NCBI GenBank assembly: GCA_002794775.1
Contig: NBAY01000018.1
Location: 248,001-312,000, forward strand
Origin: Porodaedalea pini
Lineage: Eukaryota; Basidiomycota; Agaricomycetes; Hymenochaetales; Hymenochaetaceae
DNA length: 64,000 nucleotides
Reading direction: 5' to 3'
The translations under genes and the position numbers were made by a program. Shown one piece after another: positions 1 to 11,625 of the stretch; within the stretch, counting starts at the first letter, position 1, and each line of letters opens with the position of its first letter. Under the pieces are notes generated by a model that saw nothing but the letters and a program-made list of their open reading frames with translations, searched no databases and had not been told where the DNA came from.

Positions 1-2715
1 AGACACTGGGCTGGTGCTATGCGTTAACCCTGCCGCCTCGTCAATAGCAGCTGTCACATCCTTGACAAGCTCGTCCATCGTATTTTTACGCTTCAGCGCC
101 TGTCGCTCCTGCTGGTCCTGCTTCACAGACAGGTGCGGCGGCGTGGCATCTGTAACAATAACCGAGGTGATCGGGAAGGCACCCTCTCGCATATGACCCT
201 TGCTCTTCACAGAATCCTCAGACTGCGAGTTGACAAGTGTGGACGACGTGCTGCGCGCAAAAAAAAAAAAGCAAACGTAATTAGCACTTGCGCAGTTGAA
301 ACAAAACAAAAACGAGTTGCACGCACGTTGACGGGGTCATCGCAGGTGATGTCACCTCGGGATGTCGCACGATGGGTGACGACGCCTGCTCCTGCTTTGA
401 ATTGATGGATGTGTCAGACCTTCTCTTCGCAAGCGAAGATGAGCCGGAGCTCGGCGCGTGCAGGCGCGGCGGGCGGGGTGGTGGCGGCGAGTCGCGTGCG
501 GGCGGGAGGATCTGGCGGGGCGGCGAGGGTAGAGGACCGGCGGTGGCGTGCACGCCGGGCTGGTAGTATAAGTAGGGAGAGGGTGCCCCGACTGCGGGCG
601 GTGATGATGCTGATGGTGAGGTTGTCATAACATATTGCGGCGGTGACTGCGATCCGCTGGAGGAGGCATAGGAGGAGTATGCGACGGAAGAGAGCGAGGG
701 GGCTTGCCACATCTGTTTTGGGTCGATGCTAACGACGACGGGACTGATGTTCTCGTCGCGCGGGGTGCGGGGTGCAGTGCCATTACTGGAGCTGCTGCCG
801 CCGTTAGGCGGAGGCTGCTGCGAGCGGCGCTTTGGCTCTTTGGATGTCGAGGACGACTGGGCACACGGGTCACCCGTCCCTGAGGATGACGCGCCCTCAG
901 AGAGCAGCGACGTCTGAGAACGCGACGGCGTCTGGAAAATTGGCGACAGCTGTGCAGCGTGGACGGGGGCGGCATCCGGCGCAGTGGCAGTGCGCGCCTT
1001 CGTCTCGTCGAGCCGCAGCTCCACGTCCGTCTTCATCGTCCCCGAGGTCGGTGAGATCGCCGTGCTGGTGCCCACGATTCCAATATCGCGCGATCCTTTC
1101 CTCAGACGGTGGCCCGGCCTGCGTCTGCCTGCTTTGCTCGCAGAGTTGCCGGAGGTTATGTTTGCACTAGGGTTAGTGTGAATGACAACGCGACGCGCGC
1201 CGCTGAGGACTGCCTCGGACTGCGAGCGCTGGTGTTGATGTCGGTCCGATGAGGATGTGGTAGTGTTAGTAGACGTCGACTCGGCACTCTCATGCCGCGC
1301 CAGCAGCGGTGGCGTCGGGTGTGCGACGGCAGGCGCGGAGAGCGGTGGGGTGAAGTAGCTGAGGTTCGTGTACGCGCTGGGGCTCGCGTCTGGCGGAGCG
1401 ACGAGCGCAAAGGTGCCGACGATGCCGCGGCGCACGAGGAGGGCGCTCGTTGCTGCCGAACTCAAATTCGACTTCGCAGACGAGCTCGAGTTGGACGGGA
1501 ATGCAGACGGTGGATGAGAGGACGACGGCACTGAGAATTGTGCTTGTGCTTGTGCTTGTCCTGGCAAACGCATGCGCTGTGCTTCGACTCGGCCGAATCC
1601 GTCGCTTAGCGTGGACGTGGTCCCTCTTCTATATTCCTCGCGTAGTGACTCGCGCTCTGGCTCTGGTTCTGGCTCTGGTTCTCGCTCAGACCCGTCCGTC
1701 TCAGAGTCCATCTGCACGATGGCGACGCGTCGTTTGTCGGACGCGCCGTGCGAGTTCATCCTGCGCCGGGGGCCGGGGGCTGCCTCGAATTCGGAGTCAG
1801 GGACGGGAGCCATGGCTGGTGGTGCTGGTGCTGGCGATGGTGCACTTTGCTCCTGCTCGTCCCTCCGTTCTGTCTGTTTTTGTTGCGCTGGATGCAAAGG
1901 GAGAGTGAGATGCGTTACGGGCGCCCGTGAGCCGGAATGTGCACGTTTCCATTGGCGGGTGATGCGGCTTCCATAACCAGTGCCAACGCCCGTGCCATCC
2001 CTGTCCCACTTGCTGTCCGCGTCCGTATCCGTGCCCGAGGCCGTATTCATAAGCGTGTCCCCGCCCGGACTGCCAAGCGCTATCCCGTATTGCACGTTTG
2101 TGTCTGTGTCTGTGTCCTCTGTGTCCCTATCCCTATCCCTATCCCCGTCCCCATCACTATTCCCATTCCCATTCTCATTCTCAACCCCGACGCCGTCTCG
2201 TGGTGGTGCGCCGTAGTCCGAGCCGGACTCGGTGCCTGAGTTGGAAGAGTACGTCGACGAGGGCGACGCGCTGCGTGAACCGGCACGGCCGCGTGCGTCT
2301 GGACTGGAGCTGCGGTACGCGCAGTCATAGAGGTCCGACTCCGACTCCGAGCGTCCAGCGTCAGCGGAGTGGTAGTACGACAGAATCTGGCTCGTCTCGC
2401 GGCGAATAATCTTCGGGCGCGCTGTATGCATATACAATGAAAGAAAAAAGGGACATTAATATTGTTTCAGCTACTTTTTTGAGACGAAATTGAGTGAGAG
2501 TACTCACGGTGTGCCGGGCGGTCCCAGCCGTCTCCCGCATCCAATGACGCTGACGCTGAAGGGTCGGCGTCGGGCGATCTGAGCTCAGCGACAGTGGGAC
2601 TCACGCTCACGCTCATTTGGCTGACGACGGCGGAGAGTGAGTTGGAATGGGGCAAACGTGTGGATATATTCGCAGTGTGCCCATAGGCGCCCTGAGTACG
2701 AGCCAGTGAACGCAT
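1..2715 (-). CDS. Ser/Pro-rich disordered protein of unknown function, 3' end outside window
   Basis: I do not recognise this protein. It starts at an ATG at 2715 (MRSLARTQG). Exon 1 ends at 2508. A GT-AG intron at 2422-2507 joins in frame to the long exon 2421-327, and a second intron at 251-326 leads to an exon that stays open to the window edge, so the C-terminus is missing. About 880 residues are visible. The product is almost wholly low complexity: Ser runs, Glu-Pro repeats, an Asp/Asn/Gly/Arg stretch (codons near 2100-2190) and Pro-rich segments near 400-520. No transmembrane segment or catalytic motif is visible. The final visible exon is less biased and holds a short charged, helix-like segment (KQDQQERQALKRKNTMDEL). 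The small exon-exon joins are consistent, so the model is good although the function is unknown. It could be a scaffold or regulatory protein; that is only inference. Confidence 0.75.
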
Positions 2716-2868
2716 ATGTACAGCTTCCTCGGATCCGCGATCTACGACGTCAGCGACCGCCTTTCACCTTGCCGACTCCGTCCGATCACAGCCAATCCCA
2801 TTCATGCATATTCATTTCTACATTTACACAAAAAAAATGTATCCAAGAAGCTTTTATACAACAGGACT

Positions 2869-4584
2869 CTACAGGTCCTCTGTAGAGACACCAAGTCCTG
2901 AAATCATGCATTTGATCACGGGCTTCCCCTCGGGGCTCTTCCCCATCTTCGTCGTCTCGAACGCCTCCACAGCCTGTTCAAATGAGTACCTACAGCGGAA
3001 TGAACGTCAGTTATCCTTCGAGTTTAGGTGACAGGAGGACTGACCGGTGGGTCACTAGAGGCTTCAGGTTAATCTTGCCGGACGAGACGAGCGCGATGGA
3101 CAGCGCATAGTCACCAGGCTGATAACAATAAATAAAAACTTGATTTGACATTAGATTATGAGTTCGTTGGACTTACGCCATAGCGGAAGGAACCCTTCAC
3201 GTTGAGCTCCTTGACGAGGAGAAGCGTGATCGGGATCTGCACCTCCGAGGATCCCATTCCAAGCTATTCAATCCACTCAGAATTCGACTTCTCAGGGGAA
3301 AGCCAATCACTGATACACTCACCTGCAAGAACGTCCCGCCAATCTTCGCAAGGAACAACCCCATCTGTATGCACACCTCCGCGCCGCTCGCGTCAATGAC
3401 ATGGTCAAGGCTCTTCGGCCCCCTCTCCTCGACGCCGAGTTTCTCCTTGAGGAGCGCCGCCGCGCGCTTCGAGTACGCCATCTTCGTCTCACCGGGCTCG
3501 AACGGCGGCGGGAGGAAGCCCTCCGTCGCCGCGTACGAGACCGCGAACTCGACGCGCGAGGGCACGATGTCGACGGCGATGATGCGCGAGGCGCCGAGCG
3601 CCTTGGCGACCGCCATGCAGAGCAGCCCGACGGGCCCACACCCGAAGATCGCGACGGTCTGGTTCGCGCGCAGCTGCGCGAGCGTCGAGACTGCGTGCAC
3701 GGCGACGGACAGCGGCTCCATCTTATGCATTCCATTAGCATATACTCAGCAGGTTTGCAGGACAAAGAGAGCGCACCATCGCACCGTCCTCGAGCGTGAG
3801 GTTGTCCGGGAGCTTGTACGTCAGGTCGGCGGGCAGCTTGTAGTACTTCCCGAGCGTCCCGTCGTATGGCGGGGTCGCAGCGAAGACAACGTTGGGGCAG
3901 AGCTGAATACAGTGCCATGAATGAATGAGACAGAGTGGACAGATTATAAGACCATCATAAGACAGACCTCGTACTTGCCGCCCTTGCAGGCCTCACAGGT
4001 GCGGCAGGTCGCACCGGGCTCCATCGCGACACGGTCGCCCGCTTTGACGTTTGTCACCTTCGAGCCAACTGCAGGAAGATATAGCCTCAATGTCTATCTT
4101 TTCAACCCACGTGTTTCGCACCTTTGGACACAATACCAGAAGACTCATGGCCCAGGACCTGGATGATCCTGTCTTAGTACAGCACGCTGCGAAAGGGAGG
4201 AGAGGAGGGAGCGCACCATGGGCTTTTCGACGATAAAATCGCCTATGCGGCCGGCGACGAGGTAGTGGACCTAAAGCGGACCGTCTGCAACTTGCACACA
4301 AAAACGAGCATGATGAGACACTCACATCGGAACCGCAGATACCTACAAACGCTCGCAATCAGGACATCTTCATCATAAGTAGCATATTCGAGAATACGCA
4401 CCGGTTTTCTTGACCTCGACGAGGACCTCATCGTCGCCGACTGATTTCGGGATCGCGCATACAATCAGGCCGATGCGGAGGCAGACATACAACTATGGAA
4501 TGCGATTGACGTACCCTCTGGAACAGGCCGCTCCTCGTAGACGACGTCGTTGATGCCGCGGAGGATGAAGGACTTGTTGGACAT
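2869..4584 (-). CDS. XYL2: Xylitol dehydrogenase (D-xylulose reductase), zinc-dependent MDR family
   Basis: Oxidises xylitol to D-xylulose with NAD, the second step of fungal D-xylose and L-arabinose catabolism, in the cytosol. The start MSNKSFILRGINDVVYEERP at 4584 and the end STEDL-stop at 2869 frame a protein of about 375 residues, normal for the family. About eight short introns split it. Visible landmarks in order are GICGSD with the catalytic-zinc Cys, GHESSG with the zinc His/Glu, CRTCEACKGGKYE with structural-zinc Cys residues, EPLSVAVHA, and the Rossmann nucleotide loop GCGPVG with a following acidic residue (AVDIVPSR) that suits NAD preference. The C-terminus carries the FRYGPGDY and GKSPEGKPVIK blocks typical of the sorbitol/xylitol branch. 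It is divergent from the kinase at 5033. Sorbitol or L-arabinitol dehydrogenase activity is possible from sequence alone. Confidence 0.9.
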
Positions 4585-5032
4585 TGTTGCTCGTGGGAGG
4601 AGAGAAGGGGTGAAGGAGGCTGTAGCAGTATTTATTCGAGTGGATGCACAGTGGATCAGCAGGCCCGGTCATGTTCGGGCCGTCTGTAAGTGCTGTTTAC
4701 TTTCACCGCGGCCTGCACATATGCTGGACTCCGGCTCCGATGTTCTTACTTTCACTCGGGATTCCCAGCGATACATGGGAGGGACCGGAGCACTATCTTA
4801 CCATCTATTCAGACGCATATAGCCAGCTTTCCCTCGGAGCGCGATAATTATAGATCGACGCGTCGCATAATTTCGGCGTCAGCCTCAGCAAGTTCGAGTC
4901 CAGTCTGAACACCTTCCAGCACACAGGCTGACATTGCTCTAGGCCTCCCAATCCCAATCTCGCCTTTATAACCAGTCCAGCGCGCAGCAATGTCCCCCGG
5001 ATCACCCCCACCAACCAACCCCACACCCAACC
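4585..5032. promoter_or_regulatory. Divergent intergenic promoter between XYL2 and the Ran1-like kinase
   Basis: No gene is seen in these 448 bases. On the + side a TATAA lies at 4967-4971, about 62 nt before the kinase ATG at 5033. On the - side an AT-rich AATAAATA element (about 4628-4637) lies roughly 45 nt before the XYL2 ATG. Both positions suit fungal core promoters; use is inferred. Confidence 0.5.
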
Positions 5033-6414
5033 ATGGCAGCGTTCGACACGATCGAGGACGTCCAGGTCCCCTGCCTCCTCAACCGCAAGATCGACAATGG
5101 CCGCTTCCAGCTCGCACAGCGCCTCGGGCAAGGCGGCTACAGTGTCGTCTACCTTGCTATTGACCTCCACGCCTGGCCCGGATCCGCCGCCCCGAAGCAC
5201 GTCGCTATCAAGTGTCTTCTCGTCCGCCGCAGAGACAAGGCGGCGCGCGAGGTCGCGCTTCACAGACGCGCTGCTTGCATCCCGGGCGTCGTCAAGATCT
5301 TTCGCACCTTTCAAGAGGGCGGTCTCTTCTTCGTCGTGCTCGAGTACTGCCCGCACGGCGACCTCTTCAGCGCGATCACAGAGACGCGCCAGTTCCTAGG
5401 AAGAGACCACATCATCAAGTCCGTCTTCCTCCAGCTGTTCGACACCGTCGCCGCACTGCACCGCATGGGCATCTATCACCGCGACCTCAAGCCGGAGAAC
5501 GTGCTCTGCGCCGCGCCCCTGTCCGTGCACAACGGGCGGCCCACGCCGCGGAGCGTCCTCCTCGCCGACTTCGGGCTCGCGACGGAGTCGGCGCGTTCGG
5601 AAAGCTTCGGCTGCGGGAGCTACTTCTACATGACGCCCGAGTGCCTCGCGGGCGCGTACAGCGCCGCGCTGCCCGCGTACTCGAGCCGCGCGGCGGACAT
5701 CTGGGCGCTCGGCATCATCCTCGTCAACCTCGTCTGCGGGCGCTCGCCCTGGAAGACCGCGATGCTCAGCGACCCGAGCTTCCACCGCTACAACCGCGAC
5801 GCGCGCTGGCTCCGCCGGATGCTCCCCATCTCCATGCCCGCGTTCCGCTTCCTGAACACGATATTCGCGAACCACGGGAACAATGTCGCGATGGCGGACC
5901 TCCGCAAGCAGTTTGTGATGATTGAGACGTTCTATATGTCGCCTGCGGAACTTGCTGTCGCGGACAAGACTGCGCGCCTCGTCGCCCACGAGTGGATGTC
6001 TGAGACGCCGCTGGATGATATCGGGCAGGAGGATCTGCTCAAGATGACGCGTGTCGACGACATCGACGAGGCTCAGCTCTTCGACGACAGCATCCACATC
6101 AACGTCTCCAATACAGAGTCCGGCGCGCCGAGCACCATCGGCACAGACAGCTCCGGGACCACACCGCTCACGTCTGTCGAGGCGCATCCGCGCGGAGCGC
6201 GCTCACTTACGACAGCGCAAGCACGAGCTCCGAGTCCGACTTCCCCATCACCCCGGAGACGAAGCCCGTGCAGCCGGCGGAAGGCGTCCCGGAGCTCCCC
6301 AAGGGCCAGCAGATGGGCGACAAGTGGGTGCTCTCGACGAACCAGGTCCACTCGTTCCACAAGGCACTCACCGCTGCTCAGGATGAGCCTGCGATTGAAC
6401 AACTCGCTCTCTGA
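5033..6414 (+). CDS. Ser/Thr protein kinase of the Ran1/Sks1/Vhs1 type, with apparent single-base frameshift near its 3' end
   Basis: Phosphorylates protein Ser/Thr residues; relatives act in nutrient signalling and the meiosis/mitosis switch. The intronless ORF begins MAAFDTIEDVQVPC. Kinase landmarks in order: glycine loop LGQGGYSVVYLA, lysine VAIKCLL, hinge VVLEYCPHGDLF, catalytic loop YHRDLKPEN, DFGLAT, activation segment GCGSYFYMTPECL, and ADIWALGIILVNLVCGRSPW. The GCGS-FYM-PECL segment is typical of the Ran1/Vhs1 group. The starting frame runs to 6484, but after about 6195 it becomes Arg/Ser-rich nonsense. The -1 frame instead gives a coherent tail (SASTSSESDFPITPETKP through KGQQMGDKWVLSTNQ) and stops at 6414. 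The length 5033-6414 is one base short of a multiple of three, so a missing G near 6194 is likely. A TATAA lies 62 nt upstream. Confidence 0.85.
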
Positions 6415-6519
6415 GCTCGCTCCCGGCGTTGTGAAGATGACGGACTTCATGTTACATTATAGATTAGAAAAAGGAAGGATATAACACTTCATGTATTAGA
6501 ACACCAATCATGTATCGAT

Positions 6520-8580
6520 TCAGTGAGATGTATTAGACGAGGAATTATACCATACTGGCCTCGCTGGCTCACGGACCCGTAACTCGTTCTTGCACAAGTC
6601 GACTTGCATAATCTCGGCATCCGCGCCGAGCTTCCACAGCTTCACAGACGAGTCTACGACGTACGGGCGTCTGGGCTGTCGGCGCCTCCTAATAACCGTA
6701 GCAGCAGCATCGCACCCCTCACCCTCCTCGCTGTCGTCCTCGTCGGTAGAATCGGACTCCGATGAATTAGAAGAGTCGGCGCTATTTGGCGAAAGAGAAA
6801 CAGTAGGCGTGCGATGGAAGTGCCGCGAGCCGGACACTGAAAGTAGCGTTGCGTCGAGGGGGTTGAAAGCGACCGAGCCTATAGAGTCTGTAGAAACAGA
6901 AATGTGCGTCAGAAATAGCTCGCCAATAGAAAGGTCCGTGGTACCGCTCACCGTCGTGCGCCTTGAATTTCATCGCAGGCTCGCTCGTCTCAGCGAGCAG
7001 ATCAAACATCGAAATGTAGCCGTCCTATTCCTCGTCTCTCATTAGCAATCGCCCTCCCCCCGGAATGAAATGGCAAGAAGAGGGAGCAACGTACCTCGTC
7101 TCCGGTCGCAAGCCAGCGCCCCGCCGGATCGATATCGAAAAGGAGCTTCTGGTTCGTGCGCACACCCGCGCGCTTGAAACGCCGTAGGACCTCGAGCGGC
7201 TCGCGTACGTCCCAGCAGAGGAGCTCGTCCGACCGCCGCTGGGCCGCGTACACGAGTTGCGGGCGGGCGGGGTCGAACTTCACCTAGCGAGGTCGGAAGA
7301 TGGAAGCAAACGATGCATCGGATCGGCCAAAACATCAATGTGAATTGCAGAATGAGTATTGTATATTGGATATTGGATTGACAGAGAAAAAGAAGCAGAT
7401 GCAACGAAATTTATAGCAGAAAATAAGCTCTTCGAGACCTTTCTCTTGGATGAAAGATCCGCGAGCGACCCGCACGCATGTTGACAGCAAAGTACTGACT
7501 TACCTGCGTGATGGCGGATTCCATGCCGTCCAGATATGCGACAGGATCTGCACCCGTCGCTTCTGAGAAGAGCGCGATAGCGGAGGAGAGACTCGACGCG
7601 GCGTACAGACCCGAGTAGTCTGGGCAGAAGGCGATGGACGAGACAATGCCTGTGTATAATGGAAGGTCAACAACCCCCATGTTTCTGGCAGATTATGAAA
7701 CAGATGGCAGAACCTTTCATCCCGTCCCGACTCTTTTTAGATGGCGACGTGGGCAGCTTCGTGCCCTCCCCAGGTCGTTGGAAGTCGAAGACCTCGATCG
7801 CGTCTTCATAGCCGCAATACAGACTGAAATATCCCTACATCGTAAGCCTTCTTATGCAATATAGTTGCGAAAGGATAGGCCCGCACTGAGTCGCAACGCT
7901 GTTGAACGCAAGGCTGTGCGGGGCGACCTGTCTCTCGCGGTGGTCTACGATTCTATACGACGCTCGGAGCTTAGGACGTTATGAGCGCCACTGCGAAGAT
8001 AGCTGAAACGTGACATACTCTGCCGTCTGCAGCATCCAAGAGCTTGACTGGACATTCCCTTACGGAGGCGAGGAAGCAGTATAGACCGGGAGTAGAGGCG
8101 TTTGCTCCAGGATACCACGCAAAGTCTAGGATGGGCGAAGGTTGTCGGAATACTGGGTTTGCACCTTCACAACTTTGGTATCAGACAGCCCGATCGTATG
8201 GATATAGCTAGCTCACCGAGGGACAAGACGCTGCTCTCGACGATCGCCGTGGGTCTGTCAAAACCAAATTACCGCCCTCAACTTCAAGGAAAACCAGCAG
8301 ACAAATACATCGAAAGATTGCTCACAGCTGCAGCATCTGCAACGTTCTATCTTCACACTGTCCTAGCGCACGACCCCCGTCTGGACACCTGAGCCGTCTA
8401 CGTTCAGCATTGAACGCCTTCTTAGACGCTACGGACTCACCATTTCGCACACCGGAAGAAGTTGTCTGAGTATTCCTCACTGTCTTGCGGCCTGCCCAAC
8501 GCGACGACTTTTGGCGCACCCGACAGGCTTATGGAAGGCGGACACCATACTGATGATGCCGATGACGCTTCAGCCTCCAT
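6520..8580 (-). CDS. WRAP53: WD40-repeat protein, WRAP53/TCAB1 (WDR79) homologue
   Basis: In animals this family binds CAB-box RNAs and helps assemble telomerase and Cajal-body RNPs; the fungal role is poorly defined, with yeast Swt21 the nearest known relative. Ten exons joined by eye give the family blocks in order: EYSDNFFRCAKWCPDGG near the N-terminus, SPILDFAWYPGANA, VRECPVKLLDAADG, QVAPHSLAFNSVA, GIVSSIAFCPDYSGLYAA, DPARPQLVYAAQRRSDELLC, TNQKLLFDIDPAGRWLATG, then GSVAFNPLDATLLSVSGSRHF. The last of these matches the family's terminal blade before an acidic low-complexity insert (SNSSESDSTDEDDSEEGEG). Introns are about 45-90 nt. The start is uncertain: ATG 8580 (MEAEASSASS) has a good context (GCCATGG), but an extra 5' exon up to 8973 cannot be excluded. 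It is divergent from the WTAP-like gene. Confidence 0.82.
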
Positions 8581-9126
8581 GGCATTTGTCAGAAGGGGTT
8601 GACCTTGAAGCTGGTCACGCAAACAGAGTTTATCTGCAAAAACGTATCATATTACATTCGGCGTACATGACTGACAAAGAAGATCGCTACATTGTCGATC
8701 CAGACCCAACTACAACCCAACGCAATACGTGTGCGTCTTTTGAGACAGACTAGGAAGCAAAAAAAAACAGTCAGTATGAAAACTTGAGGTGTCCGAAACG
8801 AGGAAAGAAAACGTGAAGAGGATAGCTCAGCTACCGTTGTAGAAAAAACTCACGTCGCCCGTCGTCCGTAGACGCGAGCGATCATACAGTGTGAATATTA
8901 ATTGACATCAACGCTATGAGCGAAAGGACGCAGTGACCAACCTTTTGAAGAGAGACGTAGGAGAAACGACATCTTGAACGACGGCGCTTTTTTTAATAGA
9001 GCTGTATTTTGGCATGTTTGTTTGTTTACCGAACTGAGTCGCGAGGGGGCAGACGCCGCTCAAAGGTTGAGCACGACGCCGACGGCGCACGTTTCGCAGC
9101 TGTCTCCAAACGTGTCGAGTTCAGAC
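8581..9126. promoter_or_regulatory. Divergent intergenic region between WRAP53 and the WTAP-like gene
   Basis: It probably holds the promoters and 5' untranslated sequence of both genes. A short possible 5' exon of the WRAP53 gene, starting at an ATG near 8973 on the - strand (MSFLLRLFKR), cannot be ruled out, because several GT and AG pairs lie between it and 8580. Nothing else is recognised. Confidence 0.4.
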
Positions 9127-10388
9127 ATGATAATGGACCCGCCTTCGTTGCGCGAGCTCGAACTCGAGACGCTGCTAAGAGAACGCGACTCCCAGGTCGC
9201 CGAGCTCACCGTACGTTACGCGTTTCTGCATTGTCTCGTGTCGCGCGACTCACTCAGCATTGCAGGATGAGGTCAACCAGCTGCGCAAATACCTCACGGT
9301 TCAGCCTGCACCGTCGCGTTCAGATCCTCTTTCTCTCCCGCCTGCCCTACTGGCTCTGCTTCAGCCATATGTCAACAGCCAACCGCCGCAGGGCACCCAA
9401 GGTCCGTCTTCGAGCACGATGACTGCGGCTCTCATGCAGCGGACACGCGTCCTTCAAGAAGAGAACGACGAGCTATACGGTCTGCTGCGCGTTAGTGAAA
9501 CCGGCCAGCTCAAGGAAGAAGTGCGCTGTCTGAAAAAGGTGGTTATTCGTCTGGACCGGGCGCTAAAAGGTACGAAACTGGCACTTGTTGGTCTCGTAGT
9601 CTGCGCGCGTTTTCATATCTTTCTCCCCTACAGACTCGCATGGAGTTATCTCATCACTCTCGTGAGTCCGCTTAAGCTTATACATTTGATTAAAATACTC
9701 AAAGTTGCGTGCCTGTAGTGATGAGCTAGACAAGTCATACACATCGTTCCTGTCTCAACAGAAATCAAATGACGTGGACCGACGCGAGTCGCGTTCCCCG
9801 CCCCGCGTTTCGAGCTTTTCTCTCCAGGCAGAATCGTCAAATAATAGCAACAATGGCGATATCAAACCGCTTCCGACTGGGCCTCGTGCGCACAAGAAGC
9901 CCAGACTCAGCGAACCTCGGGATTCTCCCGCCCGCTCAACCACCAACCTGCCACTCTCAAACTCGAACTCCACGCCCCTTGGCACCTCAGGCCGTGCGGC
10001 GTCCCGGCGCGATCGGTCACCTCGCAGCGGCGATGGTCGGAAATCGCCGGTGAAAGAGGCGCGGATGGACGGAGACGAGGACGTCAAGAAAGGACGCGAT
10101 CGGTCGCGGGAGAAGCCGCGGGAGAAGGAGAGAGATAGAGACAGGCAGCGAGAGCGCGAACGCGCTCGCGACCATCGTGACCGTGACCGAGACCGAGACC
10201 GAGACGTCGATCGGCACAAGGAAAAGGAGAAGGAAAAAGAGAAGGACAAGGAGCGTGATCGCGACCGCTCGCGACGAAATGGCCGTGGCTCTGGGGGTGG
10301 TGGTAGTGGCGGCGGCGGTAGCCGAAAAGGCGGGCGCGGAAGCGCCGCTCAAGACGATCGAACACTTAGACAACGCATGGGACTTTGA
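9127..10388 (+). CDS. WTAP/Mum2-like coiled-coil protein with RD/RE/KE-rich tail
   Basis: Probable fungal counterpart of WTAP/Mum2, the scaffold of the mRNA N6-adenosine methyltransferase complex and linked to splicing. Four exons are clear: 9127-9210, 9266-9569, 9634-9661 (only 28 nt) and 9719-10388, all with GT-AG borders and compatible phases. The N-terminal coiled coil (SLRELELETLLRERDSQVAE) is followed by a second helical block, LQEENDELYGLLR, LKEEVRCLKKVVIRLDRALK and DELDKSYTSFLSQQK, that resembles the WTAP core. The last 220 residues are disordered, with a possible basic nuclear signal (HKKPRLSEPR), a dense RDRDRDRD/KEKEKEKEKDKERDRDR tract like that of splicing factors, and a Gly-rich linker near the end. 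Family assignment rests on coiled-coil pattern rather than catalytic residues, so it is moderately sure. Confidence 0.6.
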
Positions 10389-10931
10389 AGAGGGAGAGAG
10401 AGAGGTAGGGAGTGAAAGAAAGTTACATGGACCTCCGAAAATCGCTGCTTCTTTGGCTATCTGGTCTTTTTGTCGCATCTCGTTTATATTGTCTCTCTTT
10501 GTGATAATAGTGTGTACTGGTATGTTTATTTCTGTTCGTTTGCACCTCACTGTATCGTTACAACGTCTCTCACACATCGCGCTCGGACGTGTTAACTCCC
10601 CTCTTAGATCTCCCTATCTCTCCCGCCTCCCTTTGTTTTCCTATTTATACCCCCCTTGCTTTCGCAAACTCGCACATAGTACATCTATATCTCTCCAACC
10701 ATCCATCGGCTTATTACGATTCCGTCATGCTATTGATACGTCCTCCATCATTCCACTCTCATATCTCCGCGCGCACGCCCCTGCCCTGTACATCTCACAT
10801 CTGCACTCCACACCGCCGCAATCACACACTCCGAGCGCACACTCCATTCTCTGTCTATTCGCGATTCACCCGGCTCCATCAAGGAAAGCTGAGCTGTCAG
10901 TACTCCTAGTGCCGACTTATGGCCGTGAGCG

Positions 10932-10948
10932 CCCCCCCCCCCCCCCCC
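10932..10948. repeat. Poly-C tract (C17)
   Basis: An uninterrupted run of 17 C. It could form quadruplex or i-motif structures and is prone to length error in sequencing. Confidence 0.95.
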
Positions 10949-11004
10949 AAATCGCATGCAAAAGGTAGGGGTTCTTAGCCGTGCGTTGCGGAGTGCTGTA
11001 CATA

Positions 11005-11036
11005 TCACTATCACTATCACTGTCACTGTCAGATTG
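11005..11036. repeat. Short tandem repeat, CACTAT/CACTGT units
   Basis: Hexamer-like units reading ATCACT and GTCACT in tandem, slightly degenerate. Confidence 0.8.
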
Positions 11037-11258
11037 AGAGCGCCAGAGCGCGGTGTGACGACGAACAGGTGGAACAGGATGAAACATCGCAACGGCAGAA
11101 TATCGCATCGCGTACCCACATGAGTTGTCAGATTAGGATCTGGTAAATGGTATTTATCCTCGAGTCGGAGTACTCGTACTCGTCGTCGTGATCAAGGCTG
11201 CCCTACGTACATGTTAATATCACGGCTTTGTCCCATAGAGAGTTCGTCATGTTGCAAT

Positions 11259-11277
11259 GCATTGCATTGCATTGCAT
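11259..11277. repeat. Short tandem repeat (ATTGC)n
   Basis: Three to four copies of the pentamer ATTGC, imperfect at the left edge. Confidence 0.85.
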
Positions 11278-11329
11278 GATCAATGTAATGAATTCGAAGT
11301 AAAATGCCAACTAACTGACTGTCTCAGGC

Positions 11330-11364
11330 TGTCTGTCTGTCTCAGTGTCTCAGTGTCTGTCTGC
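11330..11364. repeat. Short tandem repeat of GTCT and CAGTGTCT units
   Basis: Interleaved GTCTGTCT and CTCAGTGT units, a degenerate microsatellite. Confidence 0.75.
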
Positions 11365-11404
11365 CCCCTTGTTTCCTGAGTCCCGACTACGCCGCCGAAG
11401 ACGA

Positions 11405-11418
11405 CCCCCCCCCCCCCC
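11405..11418. repeat. Poly-C tract (C14)
   Basis: An uninterrupted run of 14 C, the second long C homopolymer within 500 bp. Confidence 0.95.
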
Positions 11419-11582
11419 ATCGCCACTGGCAGATCTCCGAGTCGGCAGGTAACTGTGTACCAGATAACTGTTAGCGTCGCTGACTCTGACTCTTGACTCT
11501 AACTCGGACTCGGAGGCGGTGCACATTCACCACACAGCCAAACAACCCCGCGCGCTCAGCTAGCACGCACAACACAACACAA

Positions 11583-11625
11583 CGTATGCACGTATGCACG
11601 TATGCACTTATGCACTTATGTACAC
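11583..11625. repeat. Short tandem repeat (GTATGCAC)n / (TTATGCAC)n
   Basis: About five octamer copies sharing the ATGCAC core, drifting from CGTATGCA to CTTATGCA and then to GTACACGTACATG. Confidence 0.85.

Noticed and set aside
4885..4912. GTTCGAGTCC, similar to a tRNA T-loop
   Set aside because: No matching acceptor stem, D-loop or anticodon arm is found around it; it is in the kinase upstream region.
4805..5356. 183-codon antisense frame over the kinase 5' end
   Set aside because: It overlaps the TATA box, start codon and glycine loop of the kinase; composition is that of a shadow frame.
5396..6187. 263-codon open frame antisense to the kinase
   Set aside because: It is a GC-driven shadow of the kinase coding sequence with Arg/Ala/Glu-rich content and no motif.
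9755..10577. Antisense frames over the WTAP-like tail rich in Ser/Arg
   Set aside because: They mirror the RD/RE repeats on the other strand and have no independent support.
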